Source: an uncultured Clostridia bacterium
Lineage (GTDB): Bacteria > Bacillota > Clostridia > Lachnospirales > CAG-274
Assembly: GCA_947589405.1 (NCBI GenBank)
Contig: CANQBT010000102.1
Coordinates: 1-7,279 of the forward strand
Reading direction: 5' to 3'
DNA: 7,279 nt
Shown piece by piece: positions 1-5,708 of this stretch (its first letter is position 1; each line of letters starts with the position of its first letter). The translations under genes were made by a program, and so were the position numbers. The notes beneath the pieces are model-generated. The model saw only the letters and a program-made list of their open reading frames with translations. It was not told the origin of the DNA and made no database searches.

Positions 1-6
1 CTATAT

Positions 7-339
7 TCAGCTTTGTATACCTTTTGTCCTCAGTAGCCTGTAAAACCATATGCTTACGGCATTTACACACACAAAGGCAGCTGTCTGCAAGGCAGTACGC
101 AATACGACATTCTGCACGACCATAGTAAGAGATGTCCAAAAAAGTATCAGCATAAAAAAAGAGGTAAGCTTTCTGCCAAATTTAAAAAAATCCATTTTGC
201 CAAAATCGCATTCCCATTTATAGCGCAGAGAACCTCTTTTGCGAATACCCTCCTCCCATATTATCTGAGTCTGTGTGCGGGTATCGTCACAGGGATCGTT
301 AAATCTCTGCATATCATACATATCTTTGGACCTTGCCAT
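7..339 (-). CDS. Small two-helix membrane protein, function unknown
   Basis: I do not recognise this 110-residue protein. Its first ~55 residues are polar and charged (two Lys/Arg clusters, Cys17 and Cys44, Trp28 and Trp42) and look cytoplasmic. Two hydrophobic stretches follow, at about residues 57-79 (FFMLILFWTSLTMVV core) and 82-103 (TAAFVCVNAVSIWFY core), separated only by a short turn containing one Arg, which suggests a helical hairpin. A short basic tail RTKGIQS follows. There is no signal peptide or catalytic motif. The ATG lies 9 bp after the stop of the pseudouridine synthase gene and has a good ribosome-binding site, so it is probably a translated member of the same operon. In Bacillus the gene after the lspA-ylyB pair is pyrR; this protein is clearly not PyrR. 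The coding region is complete, ending in TGA 6 bases before the window edge. Confidence 0.72.
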   Translation of the reverse strand: MARSKDMYDMQRFNDPCDDTRTQTQIIWEEGIRKRGSLRYKWECDFGKMDFFKFGRKLTSFFMLILFWTSLTMVVQNVVLRTALQTAAFVCVNAVSIWFYRLLRTKGIQS

Positions 340-341
340 AC

Positions 342-350
342 GATCACCTT
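342..350 (-). promoter_or_regulatory. Ribosome-binding site of the small membrane protein gene
   Basis: The minus strand reads AAGGTGATC just before GT-ATG at 339. The eight bases AGGTGATC can pair with GAUCACCU near the 3' end of 16S rRNA, which is the less used half of the anti-Shine-Dalgarno region rather than the usual CCUCC core. The register is normal: GG is followed by seven bases before the ATG. The site begins within the TAA stop of the upstream gene (349-351), which fits translational coupling. Confidence 0.5.
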
Positions 351-1254
351 ATTTTCTCAAAATATCCAATATCCTTCTGAAATAGTCGGGAAGCTCTGTT
401 TCAAACTCCATATATTCGCCTGTTATGGGGTGAACAAAGCCCAGCACCTTAGCATGAAGCACCTGACCCTCCGTATTAAAAGCTTGTTTTTTAGGACCAT
501 ATACACTATCGCCAAGAAGAGGGTGTCCTATGTGGCTCATATGTACCCTTATCTGATGTGTCCTGCCTGTTTCAAGCCTTAGCTCAACAAGCGTAAATCT
601 GCCAAGCCTTTCAAGCACCCTATAGTGTGTAACGGCATTTCTGCCGTTATTGACAACAGCCATTTTCTTTCTGTCGCTGCTGCTTCTTCCTATATTTGCA
701 GAAACTGTACCTTCATCTTTGTCAAAGCCGTTGTATACCACAGCGTTGTACAGTCTTTTCATAGAATGCTCCGCCAGCTGTGCGCTCAGTCCTCTGTGGG
801 CGGCGTCTGACTTGGCAACAACAAGCACTCCGCTTGTGTCCTTGTCTATCCTGTGTACTATACCGGGTCGCAGTTCACCGTTTATGCCTGAAAGCTCATT
901 TCCGCAATGGTACATAAGGGCATTTACAAGAGTGCCTGTGTAATGTCCCGGAGCAGGATGCACCACCATGTTCTGAGGTTTGTTTACAACTATAATATCC
1001 CGATCCTCATAGAGTATATCAAGGGGTATGTTCTCGGCGGATATTTCCACAGACCGAGCCTTTGGTATATCCACCTCTACGGCTTCGCCCTCTTTAAGCT
1101 TATAGCTTTTGTTTACATTTTTTCCGTTTACCTTTATATTGCCGTTTTCTATAAGCTTGTGGAGAGCCGAGCGGGATATATCTTCAATTTCGTCATTTAA
1201 AAACAGATCCAGTCTTTTGTTTGTATCCTGAGCTTCTACAAAATATATATCCAT
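349..1254 (-). CDS. rluD: RluD/RluA-family 23S rRNA-type pseudouridine synthase
   Basis: This enzyme isomerises uridine to pseudouridine in RNA, most likely large-subunit rRNA; the exact target site cannot be read from the sequence. An N-terminal S4 RNA-binding domain (about residues 10-60, RLDLFL...ISRSALHKLIENGNIKVNG) precedes the catalytic domain. That domain carries the RluA-family motif PGIVHRIDKDTSGVLVVAK, whose Asp in HRID (residue 137 from this start) is the catalytic nucleophile, and the later motifs ETGRTHQIRVHM and HPLLGDSVYG. About 301 residues is normal for the family. It corresponds in position to Bacillus ylyB, directly after lspA. Two adjacent ATG codons exist (1257 and 1254). 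I chose the second because the GGGAGG site lies 7 bases from it but only 4 from the first; the first would add a single Met. The start overlaps the lspA stop, so the two genes are translationally coupled. Confidence 0.95.
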   Translation of the reverse strand: MDIYFVEAQDTNKRLDLFLNDEIEDISRSALHKLIENGNIKVNGKNVNKSYKLKEGEAVEVDIPKARSVEISAENIPLDILYEDRDIIVVNKPQNMVVHPAPGHYTGTLVNALMYHCGNELSGINGELRPGIVHRIDKDTSGVLVVAKSDAAHRGLSAQLAEHSMKRLYNAVVYNGFDKDEGTVSANIGRSSSDRKKMAVVNNGRNAVTHYRVLERLGRFTLVELRLETGRTHQIRVHMSHIGHPLLGDSVYGPKKQAFNTEGQVLHAKVLGFVHPITGEYMEFETELPDYFRRILDILRK

Positions 1255-1721
1255 CATTTATCCTCCCTGCCGGAAAGAAACGTACCCAGTATAAGCAAAA
1301 ATGCGCCTACACATACGCATATATCGGCAAAATTAAAAACAGGATAATCATAGCCCAGAATATAGAAATTAAGCATATCCACAACATAACCTCTCAATAT
1401 CCTGTCTATAAGGTTCCCTATTGCTCCTGCGCATATGAATATAAGCGCAAGCCTTATGACTCTGTCCCTGTTTTCTCTTTTCAGTCTGACAAAGTATATT
1501 ATGCAGAGTATGCATACAACGATAGTCAAAATAATAAAGAGCCACTTAGCCCCCTGAAGGAAGCCGAAGGCAGCTCCTTTATTTTCAACATAGGTCAGGC
1601 TGAAAAAGTTATCTATAATATCTATATTGCCTACAGGCATAAGCCTTGCGGCAGCAATATGCTTGGTAAGCTGATCCGTCAGTATAAGTACTCCCAGTAA
1701 AATTACAGGTAAAATATACAT
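1254..1721 (-). CDS. lspA: Lipoprotein signal peptidase (signal peptidase II)
   Basis: This is the membrane aspartyl protease that removes the signal peptide from prolipoproteins after lipid attachment at the lipobox Cys. The 155-residue protein has four hydrophobic segments (about residues 2-16, 59-78, 90-106 and 133-149). The family's conserved boxes are all present: TDQLTK (Asp16), the VENKGAAFGF box with Asn48, GNLIDRILRGYVVDM with Asn103, Arg107 and catalytic Asp115, and VFNFADI with catalytic Asp133. Length is typical. The ATG at 1721 follows TAAGAGGTTGAAAA, where the aroB TAA stop runs directly into the AGAGG ribosome-binding site. The 3' end overlaps the start of the pseudouridine synthase gene. 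In Bacillus lspA is separated from divIVA by ileS and ylyA; here aroB fills the interval. Confidence 0.97.
   Translation of the reverse strand: MYILPVILLGVLILTDQLTKHIAAARLMPVGNIDIIDNFFSLTYVENKGAAFGFLQGAKWLFIILTIVVCILCIIYFVRLKRENRDRVIRLALIFICAGAIGNLIDRILRGYVVDMLNFYILGYDYPVFNFADICVCVGAFLLILGTFLSGREDK
1261..1268 (-). promoter_or_regulatory. Ribosome-binding site deciding between two rluD starts
   Basis: The minus strand reads AGGGAGGA-TAA-ATGATGG. The GGGAGG core (1262-1267) stands 4 bases before the ATG at 1257 and 7 bases before the ATG at 1254. Usual Firmicute spacing favours the second ATG. The site lies inside the last codons of lspA. Confidence 0.6.
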
Positions 1722-1732
1722 TTTTCAACCTC

Positions 1733-2815
1733 TTATTTTATTATATATTCAATGGCGTCTTTTATTTCCTTTTCGGTACAGCCCTTTTCCGTATAGGCAT
1801 CGCCCATAGCCCTGAGAGCGGTAATGTTTATAACGCCGTTTTTCGTCTTTTTGTCATTGAACATCTGCGCATATATTTTATTCGGGTCAAAGCCCTCTAT
1901 ATACACAGGCAGTTCAAAATACTCCAGAAGAGCCTTAGCTTCATCAATATCCTTCTGAGAAACGGCTCCTCTTTTCATAGAGAGATACAAAGCCGCAAGC
2001 ATTCCCACAGCAACGCATTCGCCATGAAGCATATTAAAATCCGAAAGAGTTTCCACAGCATGACCGAATGTATGACCAAAATTAAGTATCTCTCTAAGTC
2101 CCGATTCCCTTTCGTCCTTGCTTACAACATATGACTTTATTTTGCAGGAGCCATATACTACCTCTGCTATGGCACTATCATCAAGAGCCTTTATGGCTGC
2201 CTTGTTATCCATAAAAAAGTCAAGATAAGTCTTATCCTGTATATAGCCATGCTTTACAGACTCGGCAAGACCTGCTGCGACCTCTCTGTAGGGCAGGGTA
2301 GAAAGCGTAGCTGTATTTATAAACACAAGCTCAGGCTGATAAAAAGCGCCTACCATATTTTTATTACCCATGAAATCAACGCCTGTTTTGCCTCCAACAC
2401 TACTGTCCACCTGTGAAAGTAATGTGGTAGGTATCTGTACAAAGGGTATACCTCTCATGTATGTAGCCGCTGCAAAGCCGCACATATCCCCTGTTACTCC
2501 TCCGCCTAAGGCTATGAGTACGGATTTTCTGTCCAGATGCTTTTCAACAAAAAATCTATAGAAATCCGAAATGGTGTCCAGATCCTTGCTGTTTTCACCG
2601 GCAGGAAATGTGCATACGCTTATGTCCTTGCTTACGTCTTTTAAAAGCTCCTTTATATTCTCTGCATAAAGGGGCGCAACATTGCTGTCCGTAACAATAC
2701 ACATTTTCCTGTCTTTAAGCCCTGCCTTCTCAAAGGCTTCGGCGATCATGGAAAAGCTGTTGTCTATGTATATGGGATATTTTTTTATTCCTGTATCTAC
2801 ACCTAATATCTTCAT
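1733..2815 (-). CDS. aroB: 3-Dehydroquinate synthase
   Basis: AroB converts DAHP to 3-dehydroquinate, the second step of the shikimate pathway to aromatic amino acids, using NAD and a divalent metal (Zn or Co) in the cytoplasm. The 360-residue protein is full length. The NAD-binding loop GGGVTGD is at 104-110, followed by the signatures YMRGIPFVQIPTTLLSQVDS and SVGGKTGVDFMGNKNMVGAF. The expected metal ligands are all visible: Glu185 in AGLAESVKHG, His248 in NFGHTFGHAVE and His264 in MLHGECVAVG, so the enzyme should be active. The ATG lies 11 bases after the divIVA TAG stop. Its ribosome-binding site is weak (only GAG about 5 bases upstream), so translation may depend on coupling to divIVA. 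Finding aroB between divIVA and lspA, away from other aro genes, is unusual; see findings. Confidence 0.97.
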   Translation of the reverse strand: MKILGVDTGIKKYPIYIDNSFSMIAEAFEKAGLKDRKMCIVTDSNVAPLYAENIKELLKDVSKDISVCTFPAGENSKDLDTISDFYRFFVEKHLDRKSVLIALGGGVTGDMCGFAAATYMRGIPFVQIPTTLLSQVDSSVGGKTGVDFMGNKNMVGAFYQPELVFINTATLSTLPYREVAAGLAESVKHGYIQDKTYLDFFMDNKAAIKALDDSAIAEVVYGSCKIKSYVVSKDERESGLREILNFGHTFGHAVETLSDFNMLHGECVAVGMLAALYLSMKRGAVSQKDIDEAKALLEYFELPVYIEGFDPNKIYAQMFNDKKTKNGVINITALRAMGDAYTEKGCTEKEIKDAIEYIIK

Positions 2816-2826
2816 TTTTACTCAGC

Positions 2827-3309
2827 CTACTCTACTGCGGCAGCTGCTTCCTCGCCTTCCTCAAATTCAGCCTCGTTTGCTTCCAGGACCTGTATCTGAT
2901 TTTCAAGAAGGCTCCTGAGCGTACCCTTGATCCTTGCATATTCTGCTCTTGTACTTACTATCTGAGATTTTAAAACAGAAAGCTGAGTATTTGCATCCTG
3001 AAGTACCTGCTGAGCCTGCTGCTCTGCTGCTGTTATTATCTGCTGAGCTGAGGTGCTGGCATTCTTCTTGGATTCCTCTGCATTCTTTTCAGCCGTTACT
3101 ATAGAGTTCTTAATAGTGTCCTCAAGATTCTTATAATGTCTTAATGCTTCCTCCATAGCGCTTATCCTGTCCTGAAGCTTGGCATTGTCCTTATAGAGCT
3201 TTTCAAACTCTACTATTACTCTGTCGAGGAATGTATCTACATCCTCACGGGAATATCCGAAAGCTGCCTTTTTAAATTCAACAGTTTCGATATCAACAGG
3301 TGTTAACAT
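2827..3309 (-). CDS. divIVA: DivIVA-family cell-division/polarity scaffold
   Basis: DivIVA proteins bind strongly curved membrane at septa and poles and recruit division, chromosome-anchoring or wall-growth factors. The N-terminal membrane-binding domain is recognisable: LTPVDIETVEFKKAAFGYSREDVDTFLDRV (residues 2-31, matching the family pattern LTPxDIxxxxF...GYxxxxVDxFL). A nearly continuous coiled coil follows from about 32 to 142, rich in Ala, Gln, Glu and Lys (for example AEQQAQQVLQDA), then an acidic and Ala-rich tail (EFEEGEEAAAAVE). Length of 160 matches the family. The start is supported by a strong GGGAGGT site 7 bases before ATG. In the usual alignment the membrane-inserting Phe/Arg pair of Bacillus DivIVA (F17-R18) is replaced by Ala16-Phe17, keeping one hydrophobic tip residue without the Arg. 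It sits after ylmH as in Bacillus, across the largest gap of the cluster (29 bp). Confidence 0.95.
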   Translation of the reverse strand: MLTPVDIETVEFKKAAFGYSREDVDTFLDRVIVEFEKLYKDNAKLQDRISAMEEALRHYKNLEDTIKNSIVTAEKNAEESKKNASTSAQQIITAAEQQAQQVLQDANTQLSVLKSQIVSTRAEYARIKGTLRSLLENQIQVLEANEAEFEEGEEAAAAVE

Positions 3310-3338
3310 AATTATTACCTCCCAATTTTGTTTTATTC

Positions 3339-4124
3339 TTATTTATAGATAATAAGCCTTAATAAAATTCTGTCTTTTTTCGTGGTTTTGACGACCTCGT
3401 CAAGTCTTATTCTGCCGTGACCTCTCAGCGTAATAACATCGCCTTCTGATACCGTATGAGATACGGAGGTCTCCTTCTTCCAGTTTATAAATGCCTTTTC
3501 TCCCTTTATAAGCTCTGATGTCCTGCTTCTTGAAATATTAAAGGCTGCGCTCAGTACTGCATCAAGCCTAAGGCTTGCTGCCGTAAGCTTTTTCTCCCTT
3601 TCGGGTATAGGCTTAGGTTCAAAGCCCTCAAGTATTTCGGCACGGACTTTGGTGCGCCCGACTCTTTCAAGATTGGCGGCTATATATTCTGCAATATCGC
3701 TGTCGGCAAACATAACGGCTCCGCCCTTCTCAGGCATAATATCGCCTATCTTTTCCCTTGTTATGCCAAGCCCCAGCACAGAGCCTAAGAAATCTCTGTG
3801 TGTAAGCTCTCTTGAAAAGCTGCTGTTGTATGAAATACCTACGGCGCTTATGGGAAAAAGGCCGACATCAGGCTGTGTATATTCAGGGAAAAAGCCTATC
3901 TTAAGCCTTTCCGCATCATTACAGCCGCCATATAGCATCATGCTTATGTCCTTCTCATATCTGAAAAGATCATATATCGCATGAGCCTTATAGGGGTCCA
4001 TAAATACCGTGAACTCCGGCGTAAAGGTCTTTATCGCCTTTTCCGCTCTGTCTGCCGCCTTAGATATAAGAAGCCTTTCCTCATCGTCTGACGCCGCCTT
4101 AATAAGTATGCTCCTGCTTATCAT
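3339..4124 (-). CDS. ylmH: YlmH-family S4-domain RNA-binding protein
   Basis: YlmH is a conserved gene of the Gram-positive division cluster. Bacillus YlmH has been linked to ribosome-associated quality control, binding stalled 50S-tRNA complexes through its S4 domain much like RqcP. The 261-residue protein has the YlmH N-terminal domain (FTVFMDPYKAHAI at 38-50, then LTHRDFLGSVLGLGITREKIGDI at 108-130, the family hallmark) and a C-terminal S4 domain from about 184 to 245 (SLRLDAVLSAAFNISRSRTS, then a GDVITLRGHGRI strand region). I start it at the ATG at 4124, which overlaps the yggT stop as ATGA. The frame is open further upstream to 4295, but that stretch lies inside yggT, and the chosen start gives the family's length (Bacillus about 257). 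No Shine-Dalgarno sequence precedes it, so translation is presumably coupled to yggT. Confidence 0.93.
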   Translation of the reverse strand: MISRSILIKAASDDEERLLISKAADRAEKAIKTFTPEFTVFMDPYKAHAIYDLFRYEKDISMMLYGGCNDAERLKIGFFPEYTQPDVGLFPISAVGISYNSSFSRELTHRDFLGSVLGLGITREKIGDIMPEKGGAVMFADSDIAEYIAANLERVGRTKVRAEILEGFEPKPIPEREKKLTAASLRLDAVLSAAFNISRSRTSELIKGEKAFINWKKETSVSHTVSEGDVITLRGHGRIRLDEVVKTTKKDRILLRLIIYK

Positions 4125-4414
4125 AGGAATATGGCATAAACTGCATTGGTAAGCAGTCTTATTACAAAGTAAAGCAAAAGATATGCTATTACAGGTGAAA
4201 AATCTATCATCATTCCTCCGCCAAGAGGTGAACGCTGTATAAGATTCCTCACAGGCGCCAGTATAGGCTCGGTAAGGGAATATACTATCCTGCATATTAT
4301 ATTATCCCTGTTTATGGGAAGCCAGGATAAAATACACCTTACAAGTATGGCAAATGAAAGCACGTCATAAAACACGCCCAACGCTATTATCAATATTTGT
4401 CCTATTTGTTCCAT
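4121..4414 (-). CDS. yggT: YggT/YlmG-family membrane protein
   Basis: This 97-residue protein has two hydrophobic segments (about residues 5-31 and 71-93) joined by a loop holding the family signature. RCILSWLPINRD (26-37), SLTEPILAPVRNLIQ (46-60) and MIDFSPVIAYLLL (69-81) are the conserved YggT boxes. The biochemical role is not settled. Relatives in plastids and cyanobacteria affect nucleoid or thylakoid organisation, and genetic neighbourhood with sepF suggests a role in division or envelope organisation. The start has an AGGAGA ribosome-binding site 19 bp after the sepF stop, and the TGA stop overlaps the ylmH ATG. It is the equivalent of Bacillus ylmG and lies in exactly the same order. 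Confidence 0.94.
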   Translation of the reverse strand: MEQIGQILIIALGVFYDVLSFAILVRCILSWLPINRDNIICRIVYSLTEPILAPVRNLIQRSPLGGGMMIDFSPVIAYLLLYFVIRLLTNAVYAIFL

Positions 4415-4433
4415 ACAAAAACTCTCCTAATTA

Positions 4434-4988
4434 TTATTTATTCCATATTGAGGAATTGGGAAGCTTAATACCGCTTGCGGCAAGCTCCTCCTTGAACTGA
4501 CCTGTAATATTCACATATTCAGGACCTATTATAAATATCCTGTTTGACACAGGCTGTATAGAACCCTCAAGGGCATAGCAGGCACCGCTGAAAAAGTCGG
4601 TTATTCTCTGGGCTTCGTCCTTACCCAAGCCCTCCAGATTAACAAGAACTATTTTCCTGTCCTTGAGATCTTCACAGGCTGCGCTTGCTTCCTCAAGAGA
4701 TGTAGGCTGTGATACCACTACCTGCATATTTACATTTGTATTTATTCTTACTACATTTCCGCCGTATCCTCTTGATGATGCCTGGTTCCTGAAAGGAGAA
4801 TAAGGGGACGGCTCCTGAGAGGAGCGTTTGTTTCTGCTGAAGTTTTTAAAAGAAATGAGGTCCCTTACCTTACTGCCGCTTTCCTCAGATTCATAATCAT
4901 CATAATCTTCATAATCATCATAATCCTCTTCGTAATCATCAGGCTCTCCCATAACTGCATTCTTTAACTTATCGAACCACTCTGCCAT
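4434..4988 (-). CDS. sepF: SepF, FtsZ-binding membrane anchor of the division ring
   Basis: SepF polymerises into rings, binds the C-terminal tail of FtsZ and tethers the Z-ring to the membrane. The first ~14 residues (MAEWFDKLKNAVMG) fit the known amphipathic membrane-binding helix. A long disordered linker follows to about residue 80: first a strongly acidic Asp/Tyr/Glu tract at 17-37, then a basic, Ser/Arg-rich part (FKNFSRNKRSSQ). The folded SepF domain runs from about 80 to 177, with VVVSQPTSLEEASAACEDLK, RKIVLVNLEGLGKDEAQRI and DFFSGACYALEGSIQPVSNRIFIIGP, all characteristic of the family. At 184 residues it is somewhat longer than Bacillus SepF (about 150), mainly because of the linker. 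The start follows a near-perfect TAGGAGGA ribosome-binding site 16 bp after yggS. Confidence 0.96.
   Translation of the reverse strand: MAEWFDKLKNAVMGEPDDYEEDYDDYEDYDDYESEESGSKVRDLISFKNFSRNKRSSQEPSPYSPFRNQASSRGYGGNVVRINTNVNMQVVVSQPTSLEEASAACEDLKDRKIVLVNLEGLGKDEAQRITDFFSGACYALEGSIQPVSNRIFIIGPEYVNITGQFKEELAASGIKLPNSSIWNK
4890..4925. repeat. Perfect 18-bp tandem duplication within the sepF linker
   Basis: Two identical 18-bp units lie head to tail (plus-strand 4890-4907 and 4908-4925, each ttcataatcatcataatc). On the coding strand each encodes the hexapeptide DYDDYE in frame (SepF residues 22-27 and 28-33). A degenerate further piece (DDYEE) precedes them. Because the unit is a multiple of three, gain or loss of a copy would change linker length without a frameshift. 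Confidence 0.93.
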
Positions 4989-5004
4989 TTTTGTCCTCCT
5001 ATCT

Positions 5005-5697
5005 TTATATGTTATAGTTTCTTTCTCCGAAAATGCCTGTGCCTATACGCACTATGTCGGCACCCTCTTCTATTGCAACGATATAATCATTTGTCATTCC
5101 CATTGACAAATGCTTCATATCTATATTATCATAGTTTTTTCCTGCTATGTCAACAAATAATTTTTTCATTTGCCTGAAATATGCTCTGTTATCTTCAGGA
5201 TCCTCACTATAGGGAGCTACTGTCATAAGGCCTTTTACCCTTACGTTAGGCAGCTTGCTTACTGCAAGAGCAAGGCCTTCGGCTTCGTCAGGAGGTATAC
5301 CATGCTTTGCCTGATCGCCGCTTATATTTACTTCTATAAGTACGTCCATAACGACACCTGCCTTTTCCGCTCTCTTGTTTATTTCCTCAGCAAGATGCAG
5401 ACTGTCAAGGGAATGTATCATGCACACCTTATCTATTATATATTTTACCTTATTGGTTTGAAGATGACCGATCTGATGCCATCTGACATTTTCTATCTCG
5501 GGATATTTGCGGTTTATCTCCTGAGGCTTGTTTTCACCCAGATCCACAAGTCCCAGATCGACTGCCTCTTTTATACGTGGCACCTCTACAGTCTTGCTGA
5601 CTGCAAGCAGAAGTATATCTTGGCGTTTCCTTCCGCTTTTTTCCGCAGCTGCGCTAATATTGGCGTTTATAATATCCAGTTTTTCTTTTATACCCAT
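5005..5697 (-). CDS. yggS: YggS/YlmE-family PLP homeostasis protein
   Basis: This family binds pyridoxal 5'-phosphate in an alanine-racemase-like TIM barrel but has no known catalytic activity; it buffers and distributes PLP in the cytoplasm. Lys35 in LLAVSKTVEVP is the expected PLP-linking lysine. Other family boxes are visible in order: GLVDLGENKPQE (49-60), WHQIGHLQTNK (73-83), MIHSLDS, LIEVNISGDQAKHG, VKGLMTVAP, and the phosphate-binding C-terminal region HLSMGMTNDYIVAIEEGADIVRIGTGIFG. Length of 230 is normal. The start lies 11 bp after the HlyD-like gene, whose TAA stop runs into the AGAGGT ribosome-binding site. It matches Bacillus ylmE, just upstream of sepF. Confidence 0.96.
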   Translation of the reverse strand: MGIKEKLDIINANISAAAEKSGRKRQDILLLAVSKTVEVPRIKEAVDLGLVDLGENKPQEINRKYPEIENVRWHQIGHLQTNKVKYIIDKVCMIHSLDSLHLAEEINKRAEKAGVVMDVLIEVNISGDQAKHGIPPDEAEGLALAVSKLPNVRVKGLMTVAPYSEDPEDNRAYFRQMKKLFVDIAGKNYDNIDMKHLSMGMTNDYIVAIEEGADIVRIGTGIFGERNYNI

Positions 5698-5708
5698 ATC
5701 AGTACCTC

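Noticed and set aside
625..1200. Several overlapping plus-strand open frames opposite rluD
   Set aside because: They overlap one another in different frames and are antisense to a well-supported pseudouridine synthase.
1221..1700. Plus-strand open frame of 159 codons opposite lspA
   Set aside because: It is antisense to a gene with all LspA catalytic motifs; its translation is low-complexity Tyr/Ile/Lys-rich with no domain.
3310..3338. Possible terminator or riboswitch in the ylmH-divIVA gap
   Set aside because: The 29 bases are AT-rich and contain the divIVA ribosome-binding site but no inverted repeat or U-run hairpin; they are too short for a riboswitch.
4125..4295. In-frame upstream extension of ylmH giving a 318-residue protein
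   Set aside because: It lies wholly inside yggT in another frame on the same strand, its residues show no family match, and the YlmH family length fits the start at 4124.
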